Notes under the pieces: model-generated
The model's input: only the letters and a program-made list of their open reading frames with translations
Database searches by the model: none
What the model was told of the DNA's origin: nothing
Part shown: positions 11,806 to 22,862 of the stretch, piece after piece
Layout: the number at the start of each line of letters is the position of its first letter
How positions within the stretch are numbered: the stretch's first letter is position 1
Made by a program: the position numbers and the translations under genes
Source of the DNA: Metellina segmentata
Taxonomy: Eukaryota > Arthropoda > Arachnida > Araneae > Tetragnathidae
Direction: 5' to 3'
Assembly: GCA_947359465.1 (NCBI GenBank)
Contig: OX375880.1
Location: 18,236,120-18,300,119 of the forward strand
DNA: 64,000 nucleotides

Positions 11806-12455
11806 TATAAAAGGAAGTTTGTGTGTATATGTGCGCTATCTTGACGAATCTATGGCACTTACAGTAATGGGATTTAACACACAGGTAGTCCGAATTTTTT
11901 GCAATATTTGTGTAGCGCCAAATTTTAAAAGTCAATCTAGAACATTTTAAAATGAATTTAATGGAATTTAATTACTATTGTATCTTTAGAATGGCAACAC
12001 CATAAAGAGATGACAGATTCTAAATTTATTTTTTCCATGTTTCCGTTTGATTTCTTTCAGAAGAAGAAGACAAATAAAAAGTTTCAACTGCAGTTATGTA
12101 GTTCTTTTTTCTATCTCATAGATCTTCAAAGATAGAGTAAAAATTTCAACGGATTTGAAATCTGCGGAAAATTTTACAATAGATCGATACCTAAAGATTT
12201 GATTTTCATTAAATAAACCATTTTTAACTTAATAACTATTATATTTTTTCCAATACGAATTTGCCGCCGCGAAGAAAGACCGTCGTTTGATTCAAAATTA
12301 ATTCATTTTGATTCCCTGAGCAACGGATTCGAGTGAAGAAAAAGAAATTATTAGAGTTATAACTGGCTTTCTTAAGTGCTTTTTTCTATCTCAGCGATCA
12401 TTAAAGACAGAATAAAAATTTTAACGGATTTAAATTCTGCGAAGCACGTGCGACG
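11806..12455 (+). mobile_element. non-autonomous Helitron, 5' part
   Basis: Starts TCTCTACTATTATAAAAGG after a T, the 5' terminus shared by all Helitron copies in this window. Characteristic internal text follows (CGAATCTATGGCACTTACAG). It fades out near 12,455 without the hairpin and CTAG end, so it is truncated. No Rep/helicase coding sequence is present. Confidence 0.8.
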
Positions 12456-12868
12456 ACGATTACTCTCTACCTCGTTTTAAACAGCATTTACATCGAGCGC
12501 ATTACATTTCAAACTCGGTCAAAAAAAAAAGCTTAAAACATCATGCAAAATCAATTGTAGTAATGCTGAACAAAAAGTGCTTCGAAGATCACTTACCATT
12601 ATAAACCTGAGGAAAATCTTGCGATGGTCTGGGCCCATGTAAAAGTATGCTCTCAGATTCACCCAACCTGTGTGAAGAAAATAAGGACACTTTAATAAAG
12701 TCGGAATTGTATACAAACAAAGTAAAGTAATCTATATACGTTAGAGGTAATAACTCATGGATATATCCCTACCACCACTCCAAAGGCACCAATCTGCAAA
12801 ATTGACGTTTCTACAAAAACAAGTTCACACTTTTGTTGCTGGACCTCGGTAGCCCGGTTGGAAAGTAC
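12456..12868. other. non-coding stretch, nothing recognised
   Basis: No gene or clear repeat between the Helitron remnant and the SINE cluster. Confidence 0.45.
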
Positions 12869-12869
12869 T

Positions 12870-13142
12870 TGGTAATTTTTAGTTAACGTCATACTAGAGC
12901 AACACAACGGGCTATTGACGACGGTCCGGGATCAGTTCCTTAAGGGAAAGATCCAAGGACAACACCTCGTAATTTGGAACCACTGTCAGATGACGAAGCA
13001 ACACCTGAGCTGGCACCCCACTCTCCAAACTTCCACGCCAACCCAACGTGAGGACTTTCGGCCACGACAGATTTAAGGTGCACCAGCCGCATCTACACCA
13101 TTCGATTACAAGCATCCATGATCGGACCCGGATTCAGACCAT
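12870..13142 (-). mobile_element. SINE family I, head truncated
   Basis: Tail GGTAATTTTTAGTTAACGTC, body and GGACCCGGATTC from the reverse B-box region. It stops before the A-box. Confidence 0.85.
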
Positions 13143-13150
13143 GTAATAAT

Positions 13151-13450
13151 CGGTAATTTTTAATTGATGTCGTACTAGAGCAACACAATTGGCTATTGGC
13201 GTCGGTCCGGGATCAATCCCTTAAGAGAAAGATCCGAGGACAACACCTCGCAATTTTGAACCACGGTCAGATGACGAAGCAACACCCGAGCTGGCACCCC
13301 ACTCTCCAAACTTCCACACCAGCACAACGTGAGAGTTTCGGCCACGACAGATTTAAGGTGCACCAGCCCTTAAGGGACTGATCCCGGACCGTCGTCAATA
13401 GCCCGTTATGTTGCTCTAGTACGACGTTAACAAAAATTACCATTACCATT
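13151..13450. mobile_element. inverted pair of partial SINEs
   Basis: A minus-strand SINE tail and body (13,151-13,366) is joined directly at GCACCAGCCC to a plus-strand 3' end (13,367-13,450). The two share long complementary stretches and would form a snapback. Confidence 0.8.
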
Positions 13451-13461
13451 TTCTTCGACTC

Positions 13462-13590
13462 TTAATCGTGGTTCAAAATTACGAGGTGTTGTCCTCGGAT
13501 CTTTCCCTCAAGGGACTGATCCCGGACCGTCGTCAATAGCCCGTTGTGTTGCTCTAGTACGACGTTAACTAAAATTACCATTACCATTAC
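13462..13590 (+). mobile_element. 5'-truncated SINE 3' end
   Basis: Starts within the body at TCGTGGTTCAAAATTACGAG and ends in (ACCATT)n. It is flanked on both sides by CGACTCTTAAT, a plausible target-site duplication. Confidence 0.85.
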
Positions 13591-13627
13591 CATCGACTCT
13601 TAATTTTATTTTGTTCACACCTACGGG

Positions 13628-13921
13628 TAATTGGTAATTTGTAATTAACGTTGTACTAGAGCAACACAACGGGCTATTGACGACGGTCCGGGATCAGTCC
13701 CTTAAGGGAAAGATCCGAGGACAACACCTCGTTATTATGAACCACGGTCAGATGACGAAGCAACACCTGAGCTGGCACCCCACTCTCTAAACTACCACAC
13801 CAACCCAACGTGAGGACTTCTACACCATACGCTTACAAACATCCATGCACTGACCAAGATTCAAGCGAGGAACCTCCCGATCTAAAGGCTAACACCTTTA
13901 CCAACAGACCGGTTGGTCGGT
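13628..13921 (-). mobile_element. SINE family I with internal deletion
   Basis: Tail, body and head (ACCGGTTGGTCGG) on the minus strand. The segment between ACGTGAGGACTT and CTACACCATACG is shortened compared with other copies. Confidence 0.85.
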
Positions 13922-14510
13922 TGACCGGGCGTTGGATTTAAAAAAAAGTCATGCACTCATCAAAATTTAAAAAACAAATCCTTCCAATGCGGTCTACTGC
14001 CCCCAAACTAGAAGTACCCGAAAATATTAAAACAAAAGGAATTTTCCAAAACAGCGAATGACGATGTGTCGAGAAAACCAGTAAGCAAAACAGTCAGACC
14101 GTTTTCAAACAATGCTTCCATAGAAAGACGCGTTCGCAAATGATACAAGATGTTTCAAAAATAAGCACGCTCGAATATGAAATCCAGAGGGTCGACGCCA
14201 TTGTTTTCAACTCGGAGGGTTGAATAAATTCAATCCGAATATTTTTGAAAACAATCTGGCGATAGCGTTTCATAGCAACTTCTTGTTCCATGGCAACTCA
14301 TTGTTTCATGATGTAAAAATTTTTTTCTTAAACATATTGAAAAAGAACAAGTATTGGTTTCTTCTCAGAACCGATGCGATTCTGGTGGTTTTATGACAGT
14401 TCACCGTCCCATCGACTAGAAAAAGATTTTCAGTGTCTTGAAATAAGACCTATTGGAACATTCCCACATGTGGTTTCATCGGATATTTCCTTTCGGGTTT
14501 GATCCCGGAC
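13922..14510. other. non-coding stretch, nothing recognised
   Basis: No gene or recognised repeat. A 65-codon frame at 14,094-14,291 has no family features. Confidence 0.45.
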
Positions 14511-14514
14511 AATC

Positions 14515-14640
14515 GGCCAAATGCATCATGTTGGCGTAGTGTGGAAGTTTGGAGAGTGGGTGCTAGCTCAGGTGTGACCTCGTGACCGTGATTCAAAATC
14601 ACGTGGTGTTGTCCTCCGATATTTCTCTTTGGGATTGATT
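14515..14640 (+). mobile_element. diverged SINE body fragment
   Basis: GTGGAAGTTTGGAGAGTGGG through GGTGTTGTCCTCCGATATTT. Head and tail are missing. Confidence 0.7.
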
Positions 14641-14708
14641 TTTGCCGCTTAATTCAATGACAGTGTTCGTTTTCTTGGACTCTTAATTTTCTTTTGTTTA
14701 TACCTTCG

Positions 14709-14873
14709 GGTAATTGGTAATTTGTAATTAACGTCGTACTAGAGCAACACAACGGGCTATTGACGACGGTCCGGGATCAGTCCCTTAAGGGAAAGATCCG
14801 AGGACAACACCTCGCAATTTTGAATCACGGTCAGATGACGAAGCAACACCTGAGTTGGCACCCAAATCTCCAA
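14709..14873 (-). mobile_element. SINE tail and partial body
   Basis: GGTAATTGGTAATTTGTAAT tail and the body up to CACCCAAATCTCCAAG. The tail and about 35 bp upstream of it (GACTCTTAATTTT...CGGGTAATTGG) also occur at 13,592-13,640. This suggests local duplication rather than independent insertion. Confidence 0.8.
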
Positions 14874-14931
14874 GAATCATTCTGGAAATGCATTAGATTT
14901 CCTACTACGCTCAGTGTGGTCCTCACGAAAT

Positions 14932-15411
14932 CGAATAATGGAAGGTTAAAATCATCTTTGAATAATGGAAAGTTAAAATCACCTCTGAATAATGAAAGGT
15001 TAAAATCACCTTTGAATAATGGAAGGTTAAAATCACCTTTGAATAATGGAATGTTAAAATCACCTTTGAATAATGGAATGTTAAAATCATCTTTGAATAA
15101 TGGAAAGTTAAAAGCACCTTTGAATAATGGAAGGTTAAAATGACCTCTGAATAATGGAAGGTTAAAATCACCTTTGAATAATGGAATGTTAAAATCACCT
15201 TTGAATGATGGAAGGTTAAAATCACCTTTGAATAATGGAAAGTTAAAATCACCTCTGAATAATGGAAGATTAAAATCACCTTTGAATAATGGAAAGTTAA
15301 AATCACCTTTGAATAATGGAAAGTTAAAATCACCTCTGAATAATGGAAAGTTAAAATCACATTTGAATAATGTAAAGTTAAAATCACTTTTTTGAATAAT
15401 GGAAAGTTAAA
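14932..15411. repeat. 27-bp minisatellite, about 17.7 copies
   Basis: Unit GAATAATGGAAGGTTAAAAT + CACCTTT (27 bp). Because 27 is divisible by three, both strands stay open. The plus frame reads NNGKLKSPL repeats (14,760-15,143 and 15,174-15,395) and the minus frame reads HYSKVILTF repeats (15,387-14,923). There is no start context, signal or domain, so I treat this as non-coding. Degenerate units trail to about 15,475. Confidence 0.93.
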
Positions 15412-15494
15412 GGGAGACTTTGACTAATAAAGGATAGATAAAGATCCTTCGACTAATGATGGGATTAAAAATGACCATGGAGGAGGTAGGAAGA

Positions 15495-15765
15495 AAATTA
15501 GTTAATTAGCTCTGCCGCAAGGCAAAGGGATTTTGGCTAAGGTCCCAAAGGACAAGATCCGAGGATAAAACCTCGCACTTTTGATCTACGGTCAAATGAC
15601 CAGGTAAGCCCCTGAGCTGGCATCCCACTCTCCAAACTTCCACAACACGCCAGCATGAGAATATTTGAGGGCACGACAGATTTAACGATCACCAGCTGAC
15701 ACGTACACGAAAGTTCTTGATTGGATAGAGTTTCGAACTCGTAACCCAATGGTTGCTAATCGATT
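15495..15765 (-). mobile_element. SINE family II copy
   Basis: Reverse-orientation body with AACACGCCAGCATGAG and a tRNA-like head with GTTTCGAACTCGTAACCC as reverse B-box. The tail is diverged. Confidence 0.7.
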
Positions 15766-15852
15766 GCATTTAATAATTTTGCTTTTAAGGTATTTCGACA
15801 TTCCTTTCGTGTTCGTATGTATAAAGAACCTCAACTCACCAAACACAGACAT

Positions 15853-16375
15853 CGACGATCAACTGGTCTGGTGGTTAAGGTGTTAGCCTCTGGATCGGAA
15901 AGTTCTTGGTTCGAATCCGGGTCAGTGCATGGATGTTTGTAAGCGTATGCTGTAAGGCGGCTGGTGCGCCTTAAATCTGTCGTTGCCGAAAGTTCTCACG
16001 TTGTGTCGGTGTGGAATTTTGAAGAGTGGGGTGCAAGCTCAGGTGTTGCCTCGTCATCTGACCGTGGTTCAATATTACGTGGTGTTGTCCTCGGATCTTT
16101 CCTTCACGTTGGGTTGGCGTGGAAGTTTGGAGAGTGGGGTGCCAGCTCAGGTGTTGCTTCGTCATCTGACCGTGGTTCAAAATTACGAGGTGTTGTCCTC
16201 GAATCTTTCCCTTAAGGGACTGATTCCGGACCGTCGTCAATAGCCCGTTGTGTTGCTCTAGTACGACGTTTACTAAAAATTACCAAATTTTTACCCTTAG
16301 GGGATTAATCCCGGACCGTCGTCAATAGTCCGTTGTGTTGCTTTAGTACGACGTTAATTAAAAAATTACTAATTA
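15853..16375 (+). mobile_element. three SINE pieces joined head to tail
   Basis: A head-bearing copy (A-box GTGGTTAAGGTG, B-box GGTTCGAATCC) runs to 16,112, where the body passes directly into a second copy starting at TCACGTTGGGTTGGCGTGG. That ends at about 16,288 and is followed by a third 3' end (16,290-16,375). Confidence 0.85.
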
Positions 16376-17650
16376 CCCAACAGAAATATCAACAAATTAT
16401 ACGAATCAATTATGCAAAAATAACACATAATTAACGCATTTAACATACACACAAAGGTGTTTCCCTGATGACTTGTGAACAGACGAGCTTTATGAAAATA
16501 TATTTTCAAATTTGAGTTCGCTTTTCAAAATATCTTGCTATAAATAGATGTTTGCTCTTTGATAAATTAGTTTTCGGAAAAAAATATGTCAACAACGTTC
16601 CTTGGAAAATTAAAAATACATGAAGAGCTTTTTTCTAAAATTCCCCTTTCAAACCTCGTGATTGAAGGAAACGTATGTTCACTCTAACAAAATGTTTAAT
16701 CATTTAGAGTTTTATAGATTTCCAACATAATTTGAGTTCTGTTTACAATTTCAATATCAAACACAGATAACTTTTTCACGTCCTTGGAATGCCATTAATG
16801 AAATTGTAATTGATAGATATGGCAATACTCCGTTATTTTTCGATAACAATGTTGTTCCTAATTTGGATAACAGTCGTAATTAAGAGCCGATAATGAGTGT
16901 TTTACCATTTGGGTACCAAGAGGAGACCTCGGTAGACGGGTTGGAAATGTAATGGATTACCATAAATTTTTCTCTCTAGCAACTTGATTGAGTATCAAAA
17001 CATGAAGAATAATATTGGAAATAAATTGCAACTAGAATTTTCTTTCCAGACAAATTAGAATTTGAGATATCGCTAATTATCTTAATTAGCTAATTAATAA
17101 TTACTTTAATATGATTTTTTCCCCACTGAAATCGTTTTAAGCATAACCCAATGACCTACTATGAAAAAACGAAATGGATTTTTAAAGTTAAGATTAACAA
17201 AAAAACTTCTAGTATGTACTTACACCTTAAATTACGAACATGCAAATACATCCATATTAGCAACACACAAAAAAGCAGCACTTTACAGCATTTATACCTT
17301 TCATGAATTGAATTTTTACTAGCGACTTGAACGGGATCTTTAATTTGCTAATGGCTAATCATAATTACGAAACTATTGAGTAGAAAGTTCACTCAAAATC
17401 ATTAAAGATATTGGAACTGTAAGCTGATATTGTTGAAATACTAACTCTAATTTTGAAGTGCAGGATTTCATTTTGACAATTAGCCTATAATCATAATTGC
17501 AATGTTTCGTTGGAGGTTATAAAAAATGTTTTTAATATGTGTTACTACTAACAACTTTTAGAAAAGTTATTTGTTTTTGTTGCGTTATTGACGTTTCATT
17601 CTCTAAAATTGTGTTTTGGTTTTTGCAATTCTGGTATTCGGTTAGTGTGT
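16376..17650. other. AT-rich non-coding stretch
   Basis: About 1.3 kb with no open frame of note and no recognised repeat. Confidence 0.5.
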
Positions 17651-17783
17651 AATTTGGTAATTTTTAACAAAAGGCACACCAAAGCTACACAACGGCTACA
17701 AACATCCATGCCCTGACCTGGATTCGATCCAGGAACCTCCAACCGGTTGTTTGGCGGAGTTGTCCTCGGATCTTTCTCTTTGG

Positions 17784-18114
17784 GGCCGACCAACTGGTAT
17801 AGTGGTTAAGATATTAGCCTCTAGATCAGAAGGTTCCTGGTTCGAATCCGGGTCCGGGCATGGATGTTTGTAAACGTATGGTGTAGAGGCGGCTGGTGCA
17901 CCTTAAATCTGTCGTGGCCGAAAGTCCTCACGTTGGCTTGGCGTGGAAGTTTGGAGAGTGGGGTGCCAGCTCAGGTGTTGCTTCGTCATCTGACCGTGGT
18001 TCAAAATTACGAAGTGTTGTCCTCGATTCTTTCCCTTAAGGGACTGATCCCGGACCGTCGTCAATAGCCCGTTGTGTTGCTCTAGTACGACGTTAACTAA
18101 AATTACCAAATTAC
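17784..18114 (+). mobile_element. SINE family I, full length
   Basis: Head GCCGACCAACTGGTATAGTG with A-box-like GTGGTTAAGATATTAG and exact B-box GGTTCGAATCC, body, and 3' end GTACGACGTTAACTAAAATT plus ACCAAATTACC. The internal Pol III promoter elements appear intact. It is not a tRNA gene: there is no anticodon arm or acceptor-stem pairing. Confidence 0.92.
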
Positions 18115-18312
18115 CAGATCAGAAGGTTCCTGGTTCGAATCCAGGTCCGGCAATGGATGTTTGTAAGCGTATGGTGTAAAGGCGGCTGGTGCAACTTAAA
18201 TCTGTCGTGGCCGAAAGTCTTTATGTTGGGTGGATGTGGAGAGTGGGGTGCCAGCTCAGGTGTTGCCTCGTCATCTGACCGTGGTTCAAAATTGCGAGGT
18301 GTTGTCCTCGGT
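18115..18312 (+). mobile_element. SINE unit starting inside the tRNA-like head
   Basis: Follows the previous SINE tail directly, starts at AGATCAGAAGGTTCCTGG (between A- and B-box) and continues through the body to TGTTGTCCTCGG. This is a tandem junction of the same general type as at 54.19 kb. Confidence 0.8.
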
Positions 18313-18324
18313 AAGGGGAATCGG

Positions 18325-18653
18325 TAATGGTAATTTTAGTTAACTTCGTACTAGAGCAATACAACGGGCTATTGACGACGTCCGTGAGTGATCAGTCCTT
18401 TGAGGGAAAGATCCGAGGACAGCACCTCGTAATTTTGAACCACGGTCAGATGAAGAGGCAACACCTCTGCTGGCACCCCACTCTCCAAACTTCCACACAA
18501 ACCCAACGTGAGTACTTTTGGCCACGACAGATTTAAGGTGCACCAGCCGCCTCTACACCATACGCTTACAAACATCCATGCCCGGACCCGGATTCGAACC
18601 AGGAACCTTCCGATCTAGAGGCTAACACCTTAACCACTATACCGGTTGGTCTG
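18325..18653 (-). mobile_element. SINE family I, full length
   Basis: Tail GGTAATGGTAATTTTAGTTA, body, reverse B-box GGATTCGAACC and 5' end ACCGGTTGGTC. About 329 bp. Confidence 0.92.
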
Positions 18654-18885
18654 CGGTGTTGTCCTCGGATCTTTCCCTTAATTGACTGATCCCGGACCGT
18701 CGTCAATAGCCCGTTGTGTTGCTCTAGTACGACGTTAACTAAAATTACCAGACTGTCGCCAATAACGCGCTGCGCTAGTATTGCTACGTATAGGTAGGTA
18801 GGTATTTTAATGAATGTCGCACTGGAGCAATACAACGGGCTATAGGTGAAGATCCGGGATCAAACCAGAAGGTAAAGATCGGAAA
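18653..18885. mobile_element. SINE 3'-end fragments in both orientations
   Basis: 18,653-18,750 is a plus-strand family I 3' end. 18,790-18,885 is a minus-strand family II tail beginning GGTAGGTAGGTATTTTAATG. Confidence 0.75.
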
Positions 18886-19797
18886 CTTATTAAAGAAATA
18901 TCTGTCACTGGAAAGAAGGAAAGTCTCTTTTACGCGATACCTAAGTACGTGCTTGGAACTCAAAAAGGTTATCAGCACTGATTCGCTCACGTATGTAAGC
19001 CTAATCTTCCACTGCCTGCTAAATAAGCGAGAGGTTTCGAAAATATTCCGGTCACTTTTCACGCAGACGCGAAGGTTGGGAACAAAAAAAAAATAAAATA
19101 AAACTTTTCGCAACCCTGAGTGGCAACAAAGCGCAATTACCAACAATCGTACCTCAAGCGTGAATAAAAAAAACGTGAGTTACATTTTTAAAGCGGCTTA
19201 AAATTTTCTCCAGTCTCGGAATGGCTTCGATTCAGCTGCAGGGTTGCCAGGTTTAAAGAAAGAAAAATCGCCCAATTTCGCTTTTTGAGGAACGCCCAAA
19301 CAATTTTAAAGTGTTTTGTCGAGGTAAAAGCAGTAGTTTGTAAAAGAGATTTTCGGCGTGAACATAAACAAATCAAAGAATATTCGGCTGGTGAAGGTAT
19401 AATTCCATTTGTGGCCATTTTGAAGACAATTGGGTGTTTATTTCCGCTGACATTGAATATTCGTGTGATGGAATTAGTCAAACTTCGCGGAGCTGCTATT
19501 TTCAACACGTGAACATCATGCTTCAGTTAAATCAAAACAAAACTACGCGAATTGGCATTCAAACGAAACTAAGCGATTTATGCTCGATTAAAAAAAAAAA
19601 CATCACATTCGGGGAAAGGAAGTACAGGTATCCATCGTATAGCATAGTTAATTGGTACCGTGCTATACAGAATCCGTGTTATACGAAAGCTTCAAGTCCC
19701 ACAAATTTTGATATTGCGTACTGTGCTATATGGGAATCGTATTATATGATTCTCGGCTATATAGAAACCGTGTTTACCAAAACTCAGAGGTCATATA
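18886..19797. other. non-coding stretch, nothing recognised
   Basis: Overlapping frames on both strands (106 codons minus, 133 codons plus) around 19.2-19.8 kb show no domain or codon-use signal. No repeat was recognised. Confidence 0.45.
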
Positions 19798-20928
19798 CAC
19801 TACCCTATAATAATGGACCGGACAGCAAGATGTGACGGTATAAGGGAAAGAATACATGCTTTAATAGGGGGATGGTCCCCCACTTGCTGCAATGACACTA
19901 GCAACCCATCTGGGCATATTTTCAACAAGGTTTTGATACACAGCTGTGGGTATTTGTGTCCATTCCTACTGCAAGAATGTCGCCAGATCAGCTGTAGATT
20001 TGGGGACGGGGTTCCCTGGTCCGTAAGCGTCGCTCTAACGCGTCCCACAAATGTTCTATGGCAGGGGTACCCAAAGTGTGTGCCGCGGCAGCCTGGGGGG
20101 CCACGTAGATAGATTAGGGGTGCCGCGAAGGGCCCATGAAGCAGTTGCTGTTATAAGGAGAAAATATAGTTCGAAAATGCATGTTGTGTTGAAATACGAG
20201 TAGCTGTATCACTAGCATATCGCGAGAAGCTGTATCTTAATTCCACGATTCGAACAATTGTGCAGTTGAGCAGCAGGCTCACCCGTCGCACTAAACATAC
20301 ACATATACACACCTGTTGAAGGTATTTTTAATTGTTTTATTTCAATTTTCACTTGCATCTATGTTTTCCTATTAAGTACAATTGAAGTATTTGAGTGAAT
20401 TTTAAATACGAGTTGTTTTAATTATGTCTATGTTCTTACCACTTATTTTTTTAATTTCTCCTTCAAAATCATAAAAATATTAAATATATATAATATATAG
20501 ATATTTTTATATATAATAATATACCACGGATAGATATTACAAGACGAGGGTACCGTAAGAACATTCTAATTATCTTAAGGGTGCCACGACATGGATAAGT
20601 TTGGGAACCCCTGTTCTATGGGGTTTAGGTCGGGACACTGAGCTGGCTAGGGAAGACGGTGTACATTCATATCTTGATACCACTGCTCGACAGAGGCTGC
20701 AACGTGACATGGAGCGTTATCGTCCTGGATGTATCATTCGTCCATTCCATAAAATTGCCAGAGCGTAGGAAGAATCTGTTTGTCCAAAATGTTCATGTTG
20801 GCGTCGGCGTTCAATATACGAGGAACAACATGCAAAGGTCCCAGGCCATACTACGAAAAACTCCTCCAAACAGGAAGTCGGATTTTATGCAAATCCTCTG
20901 GCGTCCGGTCCATTATTGTAGGGTAGTG
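19798..20928 (-). mobile_element. Tc1-like element, internally deleted, carrying a hAT insertion
   Basis: Bounded by inverted ends CACTACCCTATAATAATGGA (left) and TCCATTATTGTAGGGTAGTG (right), each flanked by TA. Without the 552-bp insertion it is only about 570 bp. It keeps the C-terminal coding text (left) and part of the middle (20.64-20.88 kb) but lacks the N-terminal DNA-binding half, so it could move only in trans. Confidence 0.92.
20062..20613. mobile_element. hAT-type non-autonomous element (552 bp)
   Basis: Termini CAGGGGTACCCAAAG and, inverted, CAGGGGTTCCCAAAC. An exact 8-bp duplication TTCTATGG flanks it (20,054-20,061 and 20,614-20,621). Removing it restores Tc1 text matching the copy at 31.5 kb. 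No transposase frame is inside. Confidence 0.95.
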
Positions 20929-20929
20929 T

Positions 20930-21257
20930 ATATTTGATAATGCGCACCGTGTAATATGGAAACCAAAGGACTGTCATAGTGGTTATATGGAAACCACAAT
21001 TTTCATGAAAACATATTAAACCGTGTGGACGTGTATAGGGCACATACAATACAGACAGATGAACAGACCAGACAGAAGAATAGACCAAACAGACAAGACA
21101 GATGAACAGATCAGACAAACAAGACAGACAAACGGACAGACCAGACAGACGGGCAAGAGGCAGATTTGGCATAAAAAATGTCCAATGCGGATAGAAAATT
21201 TGAATAGAATCGAAAATATTCAATGTACAAACAAACACTCTATTCTTATTTATATAG
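20930..21257. other. low-complexity CAGA-rich stretch
   Basis: 21,045-21,160 is rich in degenerate ACAGACCAGACAG motifs. Nothing else was recognised. Confidence 0.6.
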
Positions 21258-21985
21258 ATAGCCACTGAGTGGCTAGCCCGACGTTGCCCGTGCCCGTGGT
21301 GTAAGGTATTAAGCTGGTGTAAAATTTTCTGCAGATTTCAAATCCGTTGAAGATATATTCAATAAAAAAATTATTTATATAAAGGAAATAATATTTTTAA
21401 GTATCAATCTAAACCAGGCCTCGAAATATATTTTTTAATACAGGTGCACAAGGTGCACCTAAGGTTTTAAATTAGGTGCACAGGTGCGCCTAGCGGGAAA
21501 AAATTAGGTGCACAATTTTAGTTTCATGTGCACAGTGCACCTGTGCACCCGGGTATTTCGAGCCCTGATCTAAACTGAAATTTTCCGTAGATTTCAAATC
21601 CGTAGAAATTTTTACTCCATATTTAACGGTCTTGGAGATAGAGAAAAAAGAACTTTGACTTCAGTTTAAAGATTTATGGTCTGGTTGGAAATCCATCGCG
21701 CAAAATCAAAGCGGAAACGAAAAAAATAATTTTCTCCGCGTTTTGCGGATGAAAAAAACTTGGCAGGATTCCAAACCCTGACTGCAAGGTCGCATGAGCA
21801 GAAAAGTTATCCGCGTTTGAAATCCCGATGGAGAATAAAACTATTAAATTCATTTAAAAATCTTCTAGATTGAATTTTAAAATTTGGACTACATGGTGCA
21901 AAATCTCATTGCTGTAAGTGCCATAGAATTGTCAAGATTTTGCGCCCGCGAAACAGACAAACACTTCCTTTTATAATAGTAGAGA
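21258..21985 (-). mobile_element. non-autonomous Helitron, both ends present
   Basis: On the minus strand it starts TCTCTACTATTATAAAAGG (ending at 21,985) and ends with GCCACTCAGTGGC, a 5-bp stem hairpin, then TAT. The last four bases read CTAT rather than the usual CTAG. A 153-bp hAT MITE sits inside it. No coding capacity. Confidence 0.85.
21415..21567. mobile_element. hAT MITE, 153 bp
   Basis: Inverted ends CAGGCCTCGAAATA and TATTTCGAGCCCTG with an exact 8-bp target duplication ATCTAAAC (21,407-21,414 and 21,568-21,575). The interior consists of inverted AGGTGCAC and GTGCACCT motifs that could fold extensively. Confidence 0.95.
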
Positions 21986-22309
21986 TAATTGTTATTGTAA
22001 ACCTAGGCGTGTGTTATATGAGGGATGACGTAATTTTGGAACCTTGTTATAGAGAATCTGTGTTATAGAAGTACCGTGTCCTGTATACGAGGGTTATCTG
22101 TACAATCTTCATCGAGAATTGTACCCGACACAAATTCTGCTGTTGTCGGTTGTCGTAGAAACGTATCGTATCTTGAGATAGTTTGTATCTCATTGGACCA
22201 CTTGATAACAAATGTAAATATATTTGTGATTTTTACTAGTAACTCTACAATAAAAGTCATACTAACAAGATACCTTTTATCAAGACTTTGAGAAGGTATG
22301 TACCTCTTT
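21986..22309. other. non-coding stretch, nothing recognised
   Basis: No gene or recognised repeat. Confidence 0.45.
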
Positions 22310-22531
22310 GGCCTATTAGAAGATTAATGGATTAGTAAACGGATATTCGCGAGTTCGAATCCAAACCTAAACCGTCGTGCACAACGGGGGCTAGTACGCG
22401 TTAAATCCGTCGAAGCCTCAAAGCCCTCACGTTAGCAAGCTGTGGAAGTTTGGAGAGCGGGATGCCTGCTTAAGTGTTGCCTCGTCATCTGTCCGTAGTT
22501 CAAAATTACGTGGTGTTGGCCTCGAATCTTT
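22310..22531 (+). mobile_element. SINE family II, head and body
   Basis: tRNA-like head with GAGTTCGAATCC, then CCGTCGTGCACAACGGGGGC and body. It ends by joining the next SINE at CTTTCCGCCGACC. Confidence 0.8.
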
Positions 22532-22862
22532 CCGCCGACCAACCTCTATAGTGGTTAAAGTGTTAACCTCCAGAGCGGAAGGTTCCTGGTTCGAATCCGG
22601 GTCCGGGCATGAATGTTTGTAAGAGTATGGTGTAGAGGCGGCTGGTGCACCTTAAATCTGTCGTGGCCGAAAGTACTCACGTTGGGTTGGCGTGGAAGTT
22701 TGGAGAGTGGGGTGCCAGCTCACGTGTTGCTTCGTTATCTGACCGTGGTTCAAAATGACGAGGTGTTGTCCTCGTATCTTTCCCTTAAGGGACTGATCCC
22801 GGACCGCCGTCAATAGTACGTTGTGTTGCTCTAGTACGACGTTAACTAAAATTACCATTACC
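22532..22862 (+). mobile_element. SINE family I, full length
   Basis: Head GCCGACCAACCTCTATAGTG, exact B-box GGTTCGAATCC, body and tail ACTAAAATTACCATTACC. Confidence 0.92.

Noticed and set aside
14923..15387. 154-codon frame of HYSKVILTF repeats
   Set aside because: Arises from the 27-bp minisatellite and has an equally open opposite strand. No gene context.
17784..17860. Apparent tRNA gene (A-box, B-box)
   Set aside because: No anticodon stem or acceptor pairing, and the same text starts every full-length SINE, so it is a SINE head.
17864..18067. Recurring 60-90 codon frames such as the SLESGVPAQVL family
   Set aside because: They appear in every SINE copy on either strand and reflect the shared SINE body, not protein selection.
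19188..19835. Frames of 106 (-) and 133 (+) codons as possible host exons
   Set aside because: No recognisable domain, overlapping on opposite strands, and no splice or start context that I can defend.
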